From: JANWXR01 sp964608265
GTDB lineage: Bacteria > Chloroflexota > Anaerolineae > Anaerolineales > UBA6663
Length of the DNA: 45,896 bases
Direction: 5' to 3'
NCBI GenBank assembly: GCA_964608265.1
Contig: CAZSNP010000040.1
Span: 1-45,896, forward strand
Shown: one piece after another, positions 33,776 through 44,791 of the stretch
Position numbering within the stretch: the stretch's first letter is position 1
How the letters are laid out: each line of letters begins with the position of its first letter
Translations under genes and position numbers: made by a program
Notes under the pieces: generated by a model
The model's database searches: none
Told to the model about the DNA's origin: nothing
What the model saw: the letters and a program-made list of their open reading frames with translations, nothing else

Positions 33776-33838
33776 AACCCGGTCACGTTCCAAGGGTCGG
33801 GTGTCACGTGGTACTTGATCCGTGACAACTGACACGCT

Positions 33839-35641
<1,803 letters not shown>

Positions 35642-35713
35642 AGATACCTCCATCTCAGGTGAGAGGTGCGCGACCGGCGGGCCAAGGCCTCACCCAGGGG
35701 TCGCGGCTCTCTG

Positions 35714-35739
35714 GCCGACCGGCCGGGTTGCCGGTCGGC
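35714..35739. other. Hairpin in the ylxR-infB intergenic leader
   Basis: GCCGACCGG (35714-35722) pairs with CCGGTCGGC (35731-35739) around an 8-nt loop in the 124-bp gap before infB. It is GC-rich without T-tract; it might be a processing or pausing structure. Confidence 0.45.
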
Positions 35740-35765
35740 GCGTCGGCGGCAGCATTGGCCTGCCG

Positions 35766-36074
35766 TCAATCGGCGCGTTCATCGGAGTATTGCTGGCCGT
35801 GGGCCGATAACGCCGCCCGGTCGGCTTCACTCAAAGTCACTTTCAAGGCGCGCTCCACCGCGCCGCTCTGCAATCCACTTTGCCAGCACGAGCGCCGGTC
35901 GTGGAGGTAAGCTCCGCGCCCCGCCGCCTTGCCGGTCGGATCGATCTTCACCACGCTCATCTCCCCCTCCCCCGCCACCCGCACCAGCCGCACCAGTCGG
36001 CGCTTGGCCAGTACCTGACGGCAACCCACGCATGTCCGTTGCGGTATGTGTTTGACACGCTTAGTGGCGGTCAT
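35766..36074 (-). CDS. ylxR: YlxR family RNA-binding protein
   Basis: 102 aa from ATG 36074. RTCVGCRQVLAKRRLVRLVR and KAAGRGAYLHDRRSCWQSG are the YlxR signatures; it is a small basic RNA-binding protein reported as an RNase P modulator in Bacillus (RnpM). It sits between nusA and infB, its standard place. The L7Ae-like ylxQ gene that often follows is absent. The C-terminal tail is rich in polar residues. Confidence 0.93.
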   Translation of the reverse strand: MTATKRVKHIPQRTCVGCRQVLAKRRLVRLVRVAGEGEMSVVKIDPTGKAAGRGAYLHDRRSCWQSGLQSGAVERALKVTLSEADRAALSAHGQQYSDERAD

Positions 36075-36101
36075 GGTCAGGAGCAACCACGCGGGTTGCC
36101 C

Positions 36102-37949
<1,848 letters not shown>

Positions 37950-37983
37950 AGACTTCCGTATTCGGTTGTTGAGGTTTCCTTGT

Positions 37984-38035
37984 CGCCGAAAGGCGGCGGC
38001 CCGTTAACTTAGAAACGTGGGGGTTGCCCACGTTT
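37984..38035 (-). other. Two hairpins in the nusA leader
   Basis: AAACGTGGG/CCCACGTTT (38013-38021 and 38027-38035, 5-nt loop) and CGCC-GAAA-GGCG (37984-37995) lie in the 5' region of nusA. Either or both may shape an untranslated leader; no known riboswitch class is recognised. Confidence 0.4.
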
Positions 38036-38113
38036 CAGGACTCCTGCGGTACTGAACGGCTGTGATTGTAGCACTTCGGGCACGATTTCGGCAAGTCGGG
38101 CCGGCCGGTAACG

Positions 38114-38298
38114 CAGGGTGTGTGCAATGTCGCCGAGCCGGCCCTCATCCCCCGGCCCCTTCTCCCGCTGGGAGAAGGGGAGCCGGCCGTGACAATTGGC
38201 AGTGGCGTTCCACTCGTGCGATCCACTCCCTCTCCCAGCGGGAGAGGGCAGGGGTGAGGGCGAAATGACGGCATCGTTTGGACTTTGCACTCGCCCTG
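38114..38298 (+). mobile_element. 185-bp MITE-like element, copy A
   Basis: It starts CAGGGTGTGTGCAATGTC and ends GACTTTGCACTCGCCCTG, inverted repeats diverged at a few positions. It has the same length (185 bp) as the copy at 42350-42534 and differs at about ten positions by eye. Inside are two hairpins (CTTCTCCCGCTGGGAGAAG; CCTCTCCCAGCGGGAGAGG). The flanks GGCCGGTAACG (38103-38113) and GGCCTGTAACG (38299-38309) look like a target duplication with one change. No coding capacity. Confidence 0.85.
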
Positions 38299-38309
38299 GG
38301 CCTGTAACG

Positions 38310-38471
38310 CAGCGTGTGTGCAATGTCGCCGAGCCGGCCCTCATCCCCCGGCCCCCTCATCTGCTGGGAAAGGGTGGCCTTCCAAACGACGCGATCCACC
38401 TTCACTCCCGGCGGGCGACGGCAGGGTTGAGGGCGAACTGCCGGCAGGGTTTGGGTTTTGCACATGCCGTG
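38310..38471 (+). mobile_element. Degenerate MITE-like element, copy B
   Basis: It begins CAGCGTGTGTGCAATGTC directly after the target-duplication-like sequence of copy A and ends near TTTTGCACATGCCGTG. The first 45 bp match copy A almost exactly; the interior is diverged and about 23 bp shorter. It lies in the leader region upstream of the GH4 gene. Confidence 0.7.
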
Positions 38472-38542
38472 CCCGAACGCTTTGACGTTCACCCGGCCCG
38501 GATTTAGAATGAACGCGCCAACCCCACTCAAGAGAAAACCCC

Positions 38543-39952
38543 ATGACCGTGAACGCCGCTCCCCGCCCACCCAAAATCGTCGTGCTTGGCGCGGCCAGCG
38601 CCGTCTTCGGCTACAAGGCGCTGGCCTCCGTGCTGCGCTCCGAGCGCCTGCGCGGCTGCGAAATGGCGCTGGTGGACATTGACGAACCAAACCTCGAGAC
38701 GATGGTGAAGCTCGGCGAGAAGATGAGCCGCGAGTGGGGCGCGAACGCGCGCCTCACCGGCACGACCGACCGGCGGCAGGCGCTGCCCGGCGCGGACTTC
38801 GTCGTCGTCTCGGTGCAGGTCGGCCCGCGCGAGGCAGTGTGGGAGAAAGACTGGCGCATCCCGCTCAAGCACGGCGTGCGCCAGCCGTATGCGGAGAACA
38901 GCGGCCCCGGCGCGTTCGCCCACACCGCGCGCAACCTGCCGCTCATGGTCGCCATCGCCCGCGACATGGAAGAGTTGTGCCCGCAGGCCTGGTATCTCAA
39001 CTTCACCAACCCCCTCATCCGCCTGACCTGGGCCGTGCAGCGCTACAGCAAAGTCAAAGTGGTGGGCCTGTGCCATCAGCTCATGTGGGGCTACGCGATG
39101 GCGATGGCCGTGCTGTCCGACCGCTACGGCGTCCAAATCCCCGACGGCTTCAACGTCCACACCAACTACGACAACAAGCGCTTCCTCGACCCGGTGATGA
39201 GCGCGGGCTTCAAGCACCTCGATATCAAGGCCGCCGGCATCAACCACTTCTCCTGGGTCTACGACATCCGCGACCGCAAGACCGGCGAGGACTTGTATCC
39301 GCTGCTGCGCCGGCGCTGGCTGAACGGCTATCGCAAAGACTTCGAGCCGCTGACGCGCGAGTTGTTCGGCCTGTTCGGTCTGATGCCGACGCCCGGCGAC
39401 GCGCACCTGTGTGAGTTTGTGCAGTGGTCGCACGACCCGATCACGAAGCCGTGGGAGAAGTATCACCTCGAGCTGCAAAACTGGGACGGCAACCGCCGCC
39501 GCCGCGCCGACCGGCGGGCGCTGGCGCAGGCCATCGTGCGCGGCGAACGCTCGGTGGATGAGCTCAGGAACACGCGCAGTGAGGGCATCCCTGAGATCGT
39601 GGAAGGCATCACCTTCAACGACAACACCTACCTGCACCAGCTTGATTTGCAGAACAACGGCCTGATCCCGAACCTGCCCGCCGACGCGATTGTGGAAGTG
39701 CCCGGCGTGATCTCGAGCCTGGGGATCCGCGGCCTGAACATGCCGCCGTTGCCCGAGCCGATTGCGGAGTTGTGCCGGCGCGAACTGGCCTACAGCTCGC
39801 TGGTGGTGGACGCCTGCTATCACGGCGACAAAGACCTGGCGCTACAGGCGCTGCTGCTCGACCCGATGATCAACGACATTGACCGCGCGCGCGCCATCCT
39901 GGCCGACTTCTACACCGAGTTCGCCGAATATCTGCCGCAGTTCGCGCGCTGA
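38543..39952 (+). CDS. Glycoside hydrolase family 4 (NAD- and metal-dependent)
   Basis: 469 aa. N-terminal Rossmann region KIVVLGAASAVFG (11-23) for NAD, VDIDEPNLETM, NFTNP (153-157), GLCHQ (Cys177-His178) and AAGINHFSW (Asn234-His235), the Cys and His of which bind the divalent metal in GH4. The DAHLCEF motif and length fit alpha-galactosidase/alpha-glucuronidase-like members acting on unphosphorylated sugars, but exact substrate is not readable. The reaction goes through oxidation at C3. Plus-strand start ATG 38543 follows AAGAGA. Probably cytoplasmic. Confidence 0.93.
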   Translation: MTVNAAPRPPKIVVLGAASAVFGYKALASVLRSERLRGCEMALVDIDEPNLETMVKLGEKMSREWGANARLTGTTDRRQALPGADFVVVSVQVGPREAVWEKDWRIPLKHGVRQPYAENSGPGAFAHTARNLPLMVAIARDMEELCPQAWYLNFTNPLIRLTWAVQRYSKVKVVGLCHQLMWGYAMAMAVLSDRYGVQIPDGFNVHTNYDNKRFLDPVMSAGFKHLDIKAAGINHFSWVYDIRDRKTGEDLYPLLRRRWLNGYRKDFEPLTRELFGLFGLMPTPGDAHLCEFVQWSHDPITKPWEKYHLELQNWDGNRRRRADRRALAQAIVRGERSVDELRNTRSEGIPEIVEGITFNDNTYLHQLDLQNNGLIPNLPADAIVEVPGVISSLGIRGLNMPPLPEPIAELCRRELAYSSLVVDACYHGDKDLALQALLLDPMINDIDRARAILADFYTEFAEYLPQFAR

Positions 39953-39971
39953 CCATTGCTTTCGACACAGC

Positions 39972-40013
39972 GACACGGAGACACAGAGATGAACGACTCT
40001 GTATCTCCGTGTC
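39972..40013 (+). terminator. Hairpin downstream of the GH4 gene
   Basis: Arms 39972-39988 and 39997-40013 (17 bp, one mismatch, 8-nt loop) form a stem of the CACAGAGACACGG repeat type. A related repeat fragment lies at about 3598-3624. It could end GH4 transcription; no T-run follows. Confidence 0.45.
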
Positions 40014-40040
40014 TCTGTGCCCCTCCTCTCTTAGGCCAAA

Positions 40041-41123
40041 GTGACCCGCCCCTTATTTCCCAACGTTGAAGTTCTGCTCACGCCGCAAACCCTGAGCGAA
40101 TTGACCGGCCACGTGATTACCGCCGTCTGCGCGCGGCCCATCCAGCCGAAGTACGCCAAGTCCGGCAGCCGCATCGTGGTGGTGGAAACCAACGACGGCA
40201 GCGGCCCGCGCTACATCCTCAAGCGCGTGGCCCGCGCCTGGGATTGGCAGATGCGCGCCACCGACGACTTCAACTGCCGCACCGTGACGCTGTGGCAGCG
40301 CGGCCTGTTCGACCGGATGCCGCCGGAGCTGGACCACGCCATGCTGGCCTGCGCGCGCGACGGCGAGGGCTGGGCGATTCTGATGGAGGACGTGGAAGCA
40401 ACCCTCTGCCCCTACTGCCCTTTCAGCCTGGACGAGCACGCGCGCTACGTGGAGGCGATCGCCGCCGTACACGCCGCGTTCTGGGAGTCGCCCGAAGTGC
40501 GCGACCCGGCGCTCGGCCTGTGCACGCTGCGCCACGTCTACTCGATTTTCTCCCCGGCCACCGGCCAGCGCGAGGCGGGCGGTGACGAAGACGTGCCGAG
40601 GCGCATCCTCGAGGGCTGGGAACGTTTCCCCGAAGTGGTAGAGCGCGATGTGGCGGACGTGGTGCTGCGGCTGGTGGCCGACCCGACGCCATTGTGCGCG
40701 GCGCTGGCCCGTCACCCGCACACGCTCGTCCACGGCGACTGGCGACACGCCAACCAGGGCCTGCGCGAGACTAACGGCCGCCACCGCGTCGTCCTGCTCG
40801 ACTGGCAAATGGCCGCCGTCGCGCCGCCCGCTGTTGAACTCGGTCGTTTCCTGGGGACGAATTCGCCGCTGCTGCCCGCTTCCAAAGAAGCGACGCTGGC
40901 GCTATACCGGGATTTTCTGGAGCGGCGGCTCGGCGCGCGCCTCAGCGCTGAGGGGTGGCGGCCTCAACTCGAACTGGGCCTGCTGGGCGGCTTCGTGCAG
41001 GATGGCTGGGCCATCGCCCTCAAAGCCACCACCTGGGCCATCGGCGCCGACTACCGCGAGCACTGGCGCGCCGACCTGCGCTGGTGGAGCGAGCGGGTAC
41101 GGGAGGGGATGAAGTGGTTGTAA
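40041..41123 (+). CDS. APH-like phosphotransferase family protein
   Basis: 360 aa from GTG 40041. The kinase-like signature HGDWRHAN (His231, Asp233, Asn238) and LLDWQMA (Asp254, the metal-binding Asp of the DFG equivalent) place it with the aminoglycoside phosphotransferase/choline kinase superfamily. The N-lobe has RYILKRVARAWDWQ with a likely ATP-Lys. The substrate is unknown; members phosphorylate sugars, choline, homoserine or drugs. It follows the GH4 gene on the same strand after a hairpin, so a sugar kinase role is possible but not shown. It is not evidence of antibiotic resistance. Confidence 0.85.
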   Translation: MTRPLFPNVEVLLTPQTLSELTGHVITAVCARPIQPKYAKSGSRIVVVETNDGSGPRYILKRVARAWDWQMRATDDFNCRTVTLWQRGLFDRMPPELDHAMLACARDGEGWAILMEDVEATLCPYCPFSLDEHARYVEAIAAVHAAFWESPEVRDPALGLCTLRHVYSIFSPATGQREAGGDEDVPRRILEGWERFPEVVERDVADVVLRLVADPTPLCAALARHPHTLVHGDWRHANQGLRETNGRHRVVLLDWQMAAVAPPAVELGRFLGTNSPLLPASKEATLALYRDFLERRLGARLSAEGWRPQLELGLLGGFVQDGWAIALKATTWAIGADYREHWRADLRWWSERVREGMKWL

Positions 41124-41180
41124 GAAGTGCTTGGCTTTGGGGCTACCCTTCTCCGTCGAACTGTCGCATAATTTGGATGG

Positions 41181-41477
41181 ATGACTTACAACATCGAGTA
41201 CACGGAAAATGCGTTGCGCGACTTGGAGTGGCTCAGAAAAGCTGAGCAAGTCATCGTTTTGGCAGCCATTGACGAGCAACTGCGCCATGAACCGACCGTT
41301 GAGACGCGCAATCGAAAGCAGCTGCGCCCCAATCCAATAGCCGAATGGGAACTGCGCGTCGGGGTGTTTCGCGTTCTGTATGACGTTGATGAGGTTGTGC
41401 GCATCGTCGAGGTCCAACGAGTTGGAAGAAAGCCCGGCAGTCAGTACAGTTTCCGTGGCGAGGAGGCTGAGTTATGA
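41181..41477 (+). CDS. RelE/ParE-superfamily toxin-like protein
   Basis: 98 aa, MTYNIEYTENALRDLEWLRKAEQVIVLAAIDEQL...RKQLRPNPIAEWELRVGVFRVLYDVDEVVRIVEVQRVGRK. The pattern of N-terminal strand, two helices, and then the WELRVG-x-FRVLYDV...VRIVEV strands ending in a basic GRK is that of the RelE/ParE/HigB fold. It is likely an mRNA interferase or related toxin. Its stop overlaps the next ATG in ATGA (41474-41477), the toxin-first order of some type II systems. Confidence 0.85.
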   Translation: MTYNIEYTENALRDLEWLRKAEQVIVLAAIDEQLRHEPTVETRNRKQLRPNPIAEWELRVGVFRVLYDVDEVVRIVEVQRVGRKPGSQYSFRGEEAEL

Positions 41478-41770
41478 TCTGGAATTACCGTGTCTTCAAA
41501 GAAGATGACGGGGGATTATCTATTCGAGAAGTGTTTTACGAGCAAGATGGAACGGTCTTAGCTTGCAGTGAGCCGGTGCAGGCGGAGGCGGACTCCATTG
41601 CCGCCCTGACAACGCAACTGGATGCCTTTCAAGAGGCGCTTGATTTGCCGATCCTGTCATTGGCAGATGTCCCCGCCAAAACCCCGGCATCAGGACGTTC
41701 CCACTCACAAACAACACTCTCGCACGAGGCCGTCCTAGCTAAATTGGGTCTGGTCACTCAATCGGGCTAG
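41474..41770 (+). CDS. Probable antitoxin partner of the RelE-like protein
   Basis: 98 aa, MIWNYRVFKEDDGGLSIREVFYEQDGTVLACSEPVQAEADSIAALTTQLDAFQEALDLPILSLADVP, an N-terminal beta-strand region and a flexible C-terminus. The first part resembles small proteins often coded next to RelE-like toxins. No DNA-binding motif is obvious. The role as antitoxin is inferred from the four-base overlap with the toxin. Confidence 0.72.
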   Translation: MIWNYRVFKEDDGGLSIREVFYEQDGTVLACSEPVQAEADSIAALTTQLDAFQEALDLPILSLADVPAKTPASGRSHSQTTLSHEAVLAKLGLVTQSG

Positions 41771-42363
41771 TTAGCTAACAGGGCTGCCGTCCCCCGAACA
41801 AGTTGATATAGCCGCATCAGGTCGGGCAGGATGGTTTGCGCGCGCAGCGCCTGGCGTGCGCGACCGGTGAACGCCAGCGCGCCGGAGAGGGCGGCCTGGG
41901 CGGCGTCGAGCCGGCCCGTGTAAATGGCATCGAAGGTCGCGGCGGAAATGGCCAGGGTCACATCCGCCCCGGGCAAGGCCCCTACCCCGCCGGTCACCCG
42001 CCCCCGATCGAACAACAAGTACAACCCGACCTCCGGCTCGCGCAGGGCATAGCACAGGCTGAGGGTGTGGCCGCCCGCGAACGAGCACAGCGCGGCGTCG
42101 TTGGCGGCGGCGTCCGCCAGCGCCTGCAACCGGCGGCCCCACGGCGACGTGCTGACCTCGGCTGAGGCCGGCACGGGCTTCGGCGGAGGCGGCGGCATGG
42201 TCGGCCCGGCTGAGGCTGTCGTTGAGCCGGATGCGCCCACCGCCTCCCGCGCCTGCGCGTACAGCCGGTTGAACGCGGCCTGCACCTGGGTCAGCAGCAT
42301 CCCCTTGTCCGGGTCGCCGCTGAACGCAATCCTGCCGGCCATGACGGCGCAGGGCGTGTGCAA
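41767..42363 (-). CDS. C-terminal part of interrupted two-domain SCP2 protein
   Basis: From an unlikely TTG 42363 this frame reads MHTPCAVMAGRIAFSGDPDKGMLLTQVQAAFNRLYAQ, then a Pro-rich linker and a complete second SCP2 domain (HTLSLCYALREPEVGLYLLFDRG...ADVTLAISAATFDAIYTGRLDAAQAALSGALAFTGRA). AVMAGRIAFSGDPDKG belongs to the first domain, whose beginning lies in 42391-42795 in the same frame, so this is the second half of one gene split by a 185-bp element. If translated alone it would lack a good ribosome binding site. SCP2 domains bind lipids. Confidence 0.65.
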   Translation of the reverse strand: MHTPCAVMAGRIAFSGDPDKGMLLTQVQAAFNRLYAQAREAVGASGSTTASAGPTMPPPPPKPVPASAEVSTSPWGRRLQALADAAANDAALCSFAGGHTLSLCYALREPEVGLYLLFDRGRVTGGVGALPGADVTLAISAATFDAIYTGRLDAAQAALSGALAFTGRARQALRAQTILPDLMRLYQLVRGTAALLAN

Positions 42364-42534
42364 AGTCCAAACGATGCCGACATTTCGCCCTCACCCCTGC
42401 CCTCTCCCGCTGGGAGAGGGAGTGGATCGCACCAGTGGACCGCCACTCCCAATTGTCAGGGCCGGCTCCCCTTCTCCCAGCGGGAGAAGGGGCCGGGGGA
42501 TGAGGGCGGTCTCGGCGACTTTGCACACGCCCTG
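42350..42534 (-). mobile_element. 185-bp MITE-like element, copy C, inserted in SCP2 gene
   Basis: On the plus strand it runs from CAGGGCGTGTGCAAAGTC (42350-42367) to its exact complement GACTTTGCACACGCCCTG (42517-42534): perfect 18-bp terminal inverted repeats. It is bracketed by CATGACGGCG on both sides (42340-42349 and 42535-42544), a perfect 10-bp target duplication. It contains the two GGGAGA hairpins. It carries no gene, so movement needed a transposase elsewhere. It is inverted relative to copy A. Confidence 0.93.
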
Positions 42535-42795
42535 CATGACGGCGTTCATGCCGTTGATCTTGCCCGTCATCAGCCCGTCGAGCAGCTCGGCGGAGAGCTT
42601 GAGGCGGACAGCGGCGGGCGCGGGCGGCGGGCCGAGGCCGGCCTGCACCTCGCCCAGCGCAAAGCTCATGAAGAACTCCAGCGCGGCGTCGCTCAACGTG
42701 TAGTGCACGCTCAGAGTGTGAGTCTGGGCAAAGGCTTTGAGCGCGGCGTCGTCCTCGCAGGCTGCGAGAAAGTGGCGCAGCACGTTTTCCAGCAC
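42391..42795 (-). CDS. N-terminal part of interrupted SCP2 protein
   Basis: It starts MLENVLRHFLAACEDDAALKAFAQTHTLSVHYTLSDAALEFFMSFALGEVQAGLG, an SCP2-like domain, and runs into GKINGMNAVM, where the MITE begins. The last 35 or so residues (LIPRPLLPLGEGEPALT...PSPSGRG) are encoded by the element and are nonsense, ending at a stop (42391-42393) inside it. Without the element and one target copy the reading is GKINGMNAVMAGRIAFSGDPDKG, in frame with 41767-42363. The gene is therefore disrupted, although a short protein could be made. Confidence 0.7.
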   Translation of the reverse strand: MLENVLRHFLAACEDDAALKAFAQTHTLSVHYTLSDAALEFFMSFALGEVQAGLGPPPAPAAVRLKLSAELLDGLMTGKINGMNAVMQGVCKVAETALIPRPLLPLGEGEPALTIGSGGPLVRSTPSPSGRGQG

Positions 42796-42896
42796 GGTCG
42801 GTCAACTCCTTGTGATGTCAGGGGCGCAGCTTCGAATTGCGCGAATAAGCGCGAATTCTCTTTCGAGGAATTCGCGCCATTCGATGCCAAAGAGCC

Positions 42897-43970
42897 TCAC
42901 GCCACTTCCAAGATCGCCGGTCGCCCGTTGGGCAACAGCGGCCAATCGTCAATCGCCGTCAACACTTCACTTCCCTGCTCGCCCACCAGCAGCGTGTCTT
43001 CGGATTTGGTCCCGGCGATGGACGGGTTCCACGCGAAAGCCTGGCCTGCTGCGACCACATCCTCCGAGTCCGGCGTCCCCAGATACTCGCGCGGCTCGTA
43101 GCCCGCCGCGCCGCCCTGGTGATGGAAGCGCCACTCGTCCGCAAAGCCGGTTTCGGCGTAGACGCGCTGGCCGCGCTGGATGATCTCGCCGAGCGTCGCG
43201 CCGGGCCGCGTGGCCGCGTGATAGGCAAAGTCCACGGCAGCGACGGCCTCAGCCTTGCGCCGCAACTCGTCCGGCAGCGGGCCGAAGTGGACGAGGCGTG
43301 AAATCGAACAGACCAGCCCGCGCCAGCGCCCGCACAGCACCAGCAGCGCATAGCGTTCCAGCGTTTTGTCCGTAGGTAATGGATGACGGTACTTGACAAC
43401 GCGCTCATCCACGGCGATCAGATTCACAATCGGCTGCGCGCCGCGCCGCTGCGTTTCGTCGCCGAGCAGCGCGGCGATCTCCTGCTCGGTCTGGCCGGGG
43501 CGCACTGCGCGGATGGCGGCGTTCATCGCCTCGGCGCAGATGCGGCCCAGCGCGCGAAAACGGTCGCTCTCCTCCGGCGTGAGCGCAGCGCGCAGGCGGG
43601 CGATCTCGTCGGTCAGATCAACGGCGCCGGGGACGAGCGGCGAGTCCGCGCCCACCTTGAGGCCGCCGGTCAATTGCGCCAGCGCGGTTTGCGGCGCATG
43701 CCAGTCATTGACGTGCGGCTCCCAGCCCTGTTGCGCCAGGCCGTGTTCGGTCAACAGCCGCTCGGCCTCGATGTTGTTGGTGAGCAGGTGGCGGGCGTTG
43801 CGCGTGACGAGGAGCGTCGCCGTGCCGAAGGTGGCCGCCGTGTTGACGTAGGACGCGCCGCCGCAGGTGGCCCAGGCGAAGCTGCTGACGCGCTGAAGCG
43901 CCACCGCGTCCAGCCCGCGCGAGTCGAGCAGTCGGTGAAGGCGGGAGAGTTTGGTTGCGAATTCGGTCAT
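42897..43970 (-). CDS. M24-like protein lacking metal ligands
   Basis: 357 aa with creatinase N-domain (1-125) and pita-bread C-domain. Of the five M24 ligands, the two Asp are replaced (VLCGRWRGLVCSISRLVHF where DxG...D-x-T-R is usual), and the first Glu is Asn (AFAWNPSIAG). Only a His (FHHQGGAAGYEPREY) and the last Glu (SEDTLLV) remain. The protein is otherwise of normal length and unbroken, so it is a natural pseudo-enzyme or uses a different mechanism rather than a decayed gene. It is distinct from the complete M24 at 9799-10908. Confidence 0.88.
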   Translation of the reverse strand: MTEFATKLSRLHRLLDSRGLDAVALQRVSSFAWATCGGASYVNTAATFGTATLLVTRNARHLLTNNIEAERLLTEHGLAQQGWEPHVNDWHAPQTALAQLTGGLKVGADSPLVPGAVDLTDEIARLRAALTPEESDRFRALGRICAEAMNAAIRAVRPGQTEQEIAALLGDETQRRGAQPIVNLIAVDERVVKYRHPLPTDKTLERYALLVLCGRWRGLVCSISRLVHFGPLPDELRRKAEAVAAVDFAYHAATRPGATLGEIIQRGQRVYAETGFADEWRFHHQGGAAGYEPREYLGTPDSEDVVAAGQAFAWNPSIAGTKSEDTLLVGEQGSEVLTAIDDWPLLPNGRPAILEVA

Positions 43971-43985
43971 GGTGAGGCTTGGTGT

Positions 43986-44561
43986 TCAATCCCTCAGCCA
44001 GCCAGAAATATCGGCCCACAGCTCAGGCATGTCCAGCGCCTCGGCGAACTGTTGCACCCAGTCTTGAATGCGGCGCCGGTCAAGTTTGGGATGAGCGCCG
44101 ATCAGCGCTTGAATATCCAGCAGGTCTTTAGGCCGATGGGCAACGGCTTTCAGGATGATCAGGTCTTCGGGCATTGGCAAACGCAGCTTAAGCGACCCAA
44201 CCTCGTGAATGACAGCGCGTTCGACTGCTTCGACTTCAAAGGGCAACATCCCCAGAGAAACATCGACATTGATCGCGCTGGCAGTATGCCTGAGCAACAG
44301 AACCCGGTTCTGACAAGCGAATCGCTCAGCGTCCGACAGGCGTGGTTCCAATCCAAATTGCTGAGCCACCTTGATCAGCCGCGGGATGTCAGCCGTTGAG
44401 AGTAACAAAACAACATCTACGTCGGCGGTCAGGCGCGGTGGGCCTAACAGACTGGCGGCCACACCGCCGATGATGATCCCCTGATTGTCAAAGCGTTCCA
44501 GCAGACTTTGAACGGCTGTCAGAGGGGAATACAGAGGTTCCAGACTATCCTGGGGCATCAT
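43986..44561 (-). CDS. AbiEii/MNT-type nucleotidyltransferase, toxin-like
   Basis: 191 aa. GIIIGGVAASLLGPPRLTADVDVVLLL contains the nucleotidyltransferase GG...D-x-D motif (Gly32-Gly33, Asp47, Asp49), followed by INVDVSLG, a likely third acidic residue, and KAVAHRPKDLLDIQALI near the C-terminus, as in the AbiEii/AbiGii group of nucleotidyltransferases. ATG 44561 overlaps the stop of the small gene before it (44558-44561). Probably the toxin or catalytic part of a type IV-like or MNT-type pair; no phage-defence activity can be claimed from sequence alone. Confidence 0.82.
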   Translation of the reverse strand: MMPQDSLEPLYSPLTAVQSLLERFDNQGIIIGGVAASLLGPPRLTADVDVVLLLSTADIPRLIKVAQQFGLEPRLSDAERFACQNRVLLLRHTASAINVDVSLGMLPFEVEAVERAVIHEVGSLKLRLPMPEDLIILKAVAHRPKDLLDIQALIGAHPKLDRRRIQDWVQQFAEALDMPELWADISGWLRD

Positions 44562-44791
44562 GGTTGCAAGTTCTTGAGTCGTCGCCAGCGTTCACGGACA
44601 CTGGTCAGTAGCTCCCCGTCTCCTTCGGTGACGAGTTGCAGTTGCTGGCTGAGGCGCAACAGGGCGTTGAGCTGCCGCCAGCGTGTCGACAAAGGGGTTG
44701 AGCTTTGCTCAACCAGTTCTTCAGCAGCAACAGAATCCCAGCGTTTTCGGTAAGCGCGCATCTGTGCGCGCGCCAGTTCTCGGTCAAGCAT
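44558..44791 (-). CDS. Small helical partner of the nucleotidyltransferase
   Basis: 77 aa, MLDRELARAQMRAYRKRWDSVAAEELVEQSSTPLSTRWRQLNALLRLSQQLQL, basic and mostly helical, no known motif. Its stop overlaps the nucleotidyltransferase start as ATGA, and its start overlaps the end of the oxidoreductase gene by 8 bp. The place and size suit an antitoxin or adaptor. I do not recognise its family. Confidence 0.7.
   Translation of the reverse strand: MLDRELARAQMRAYRKRWDSVAAEELVEQSSTPLSTRWRQLNALLRLSQQLQLVTEGDGELLTSVRERWRRLKNLQP

Noticed and set aside
38528..39823. 431-codon minus-strand frame opposite GH4
   Set aside because: GH4 motifs are in the plus frame; the antisense frame is unlike any known protein.
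40041..41123. Aminoglycoside resistance gene
   Set aside because: Only the general APH/choline kinase fold motifs are present; substrate cannot be inferred and the context is sugar metabolism.
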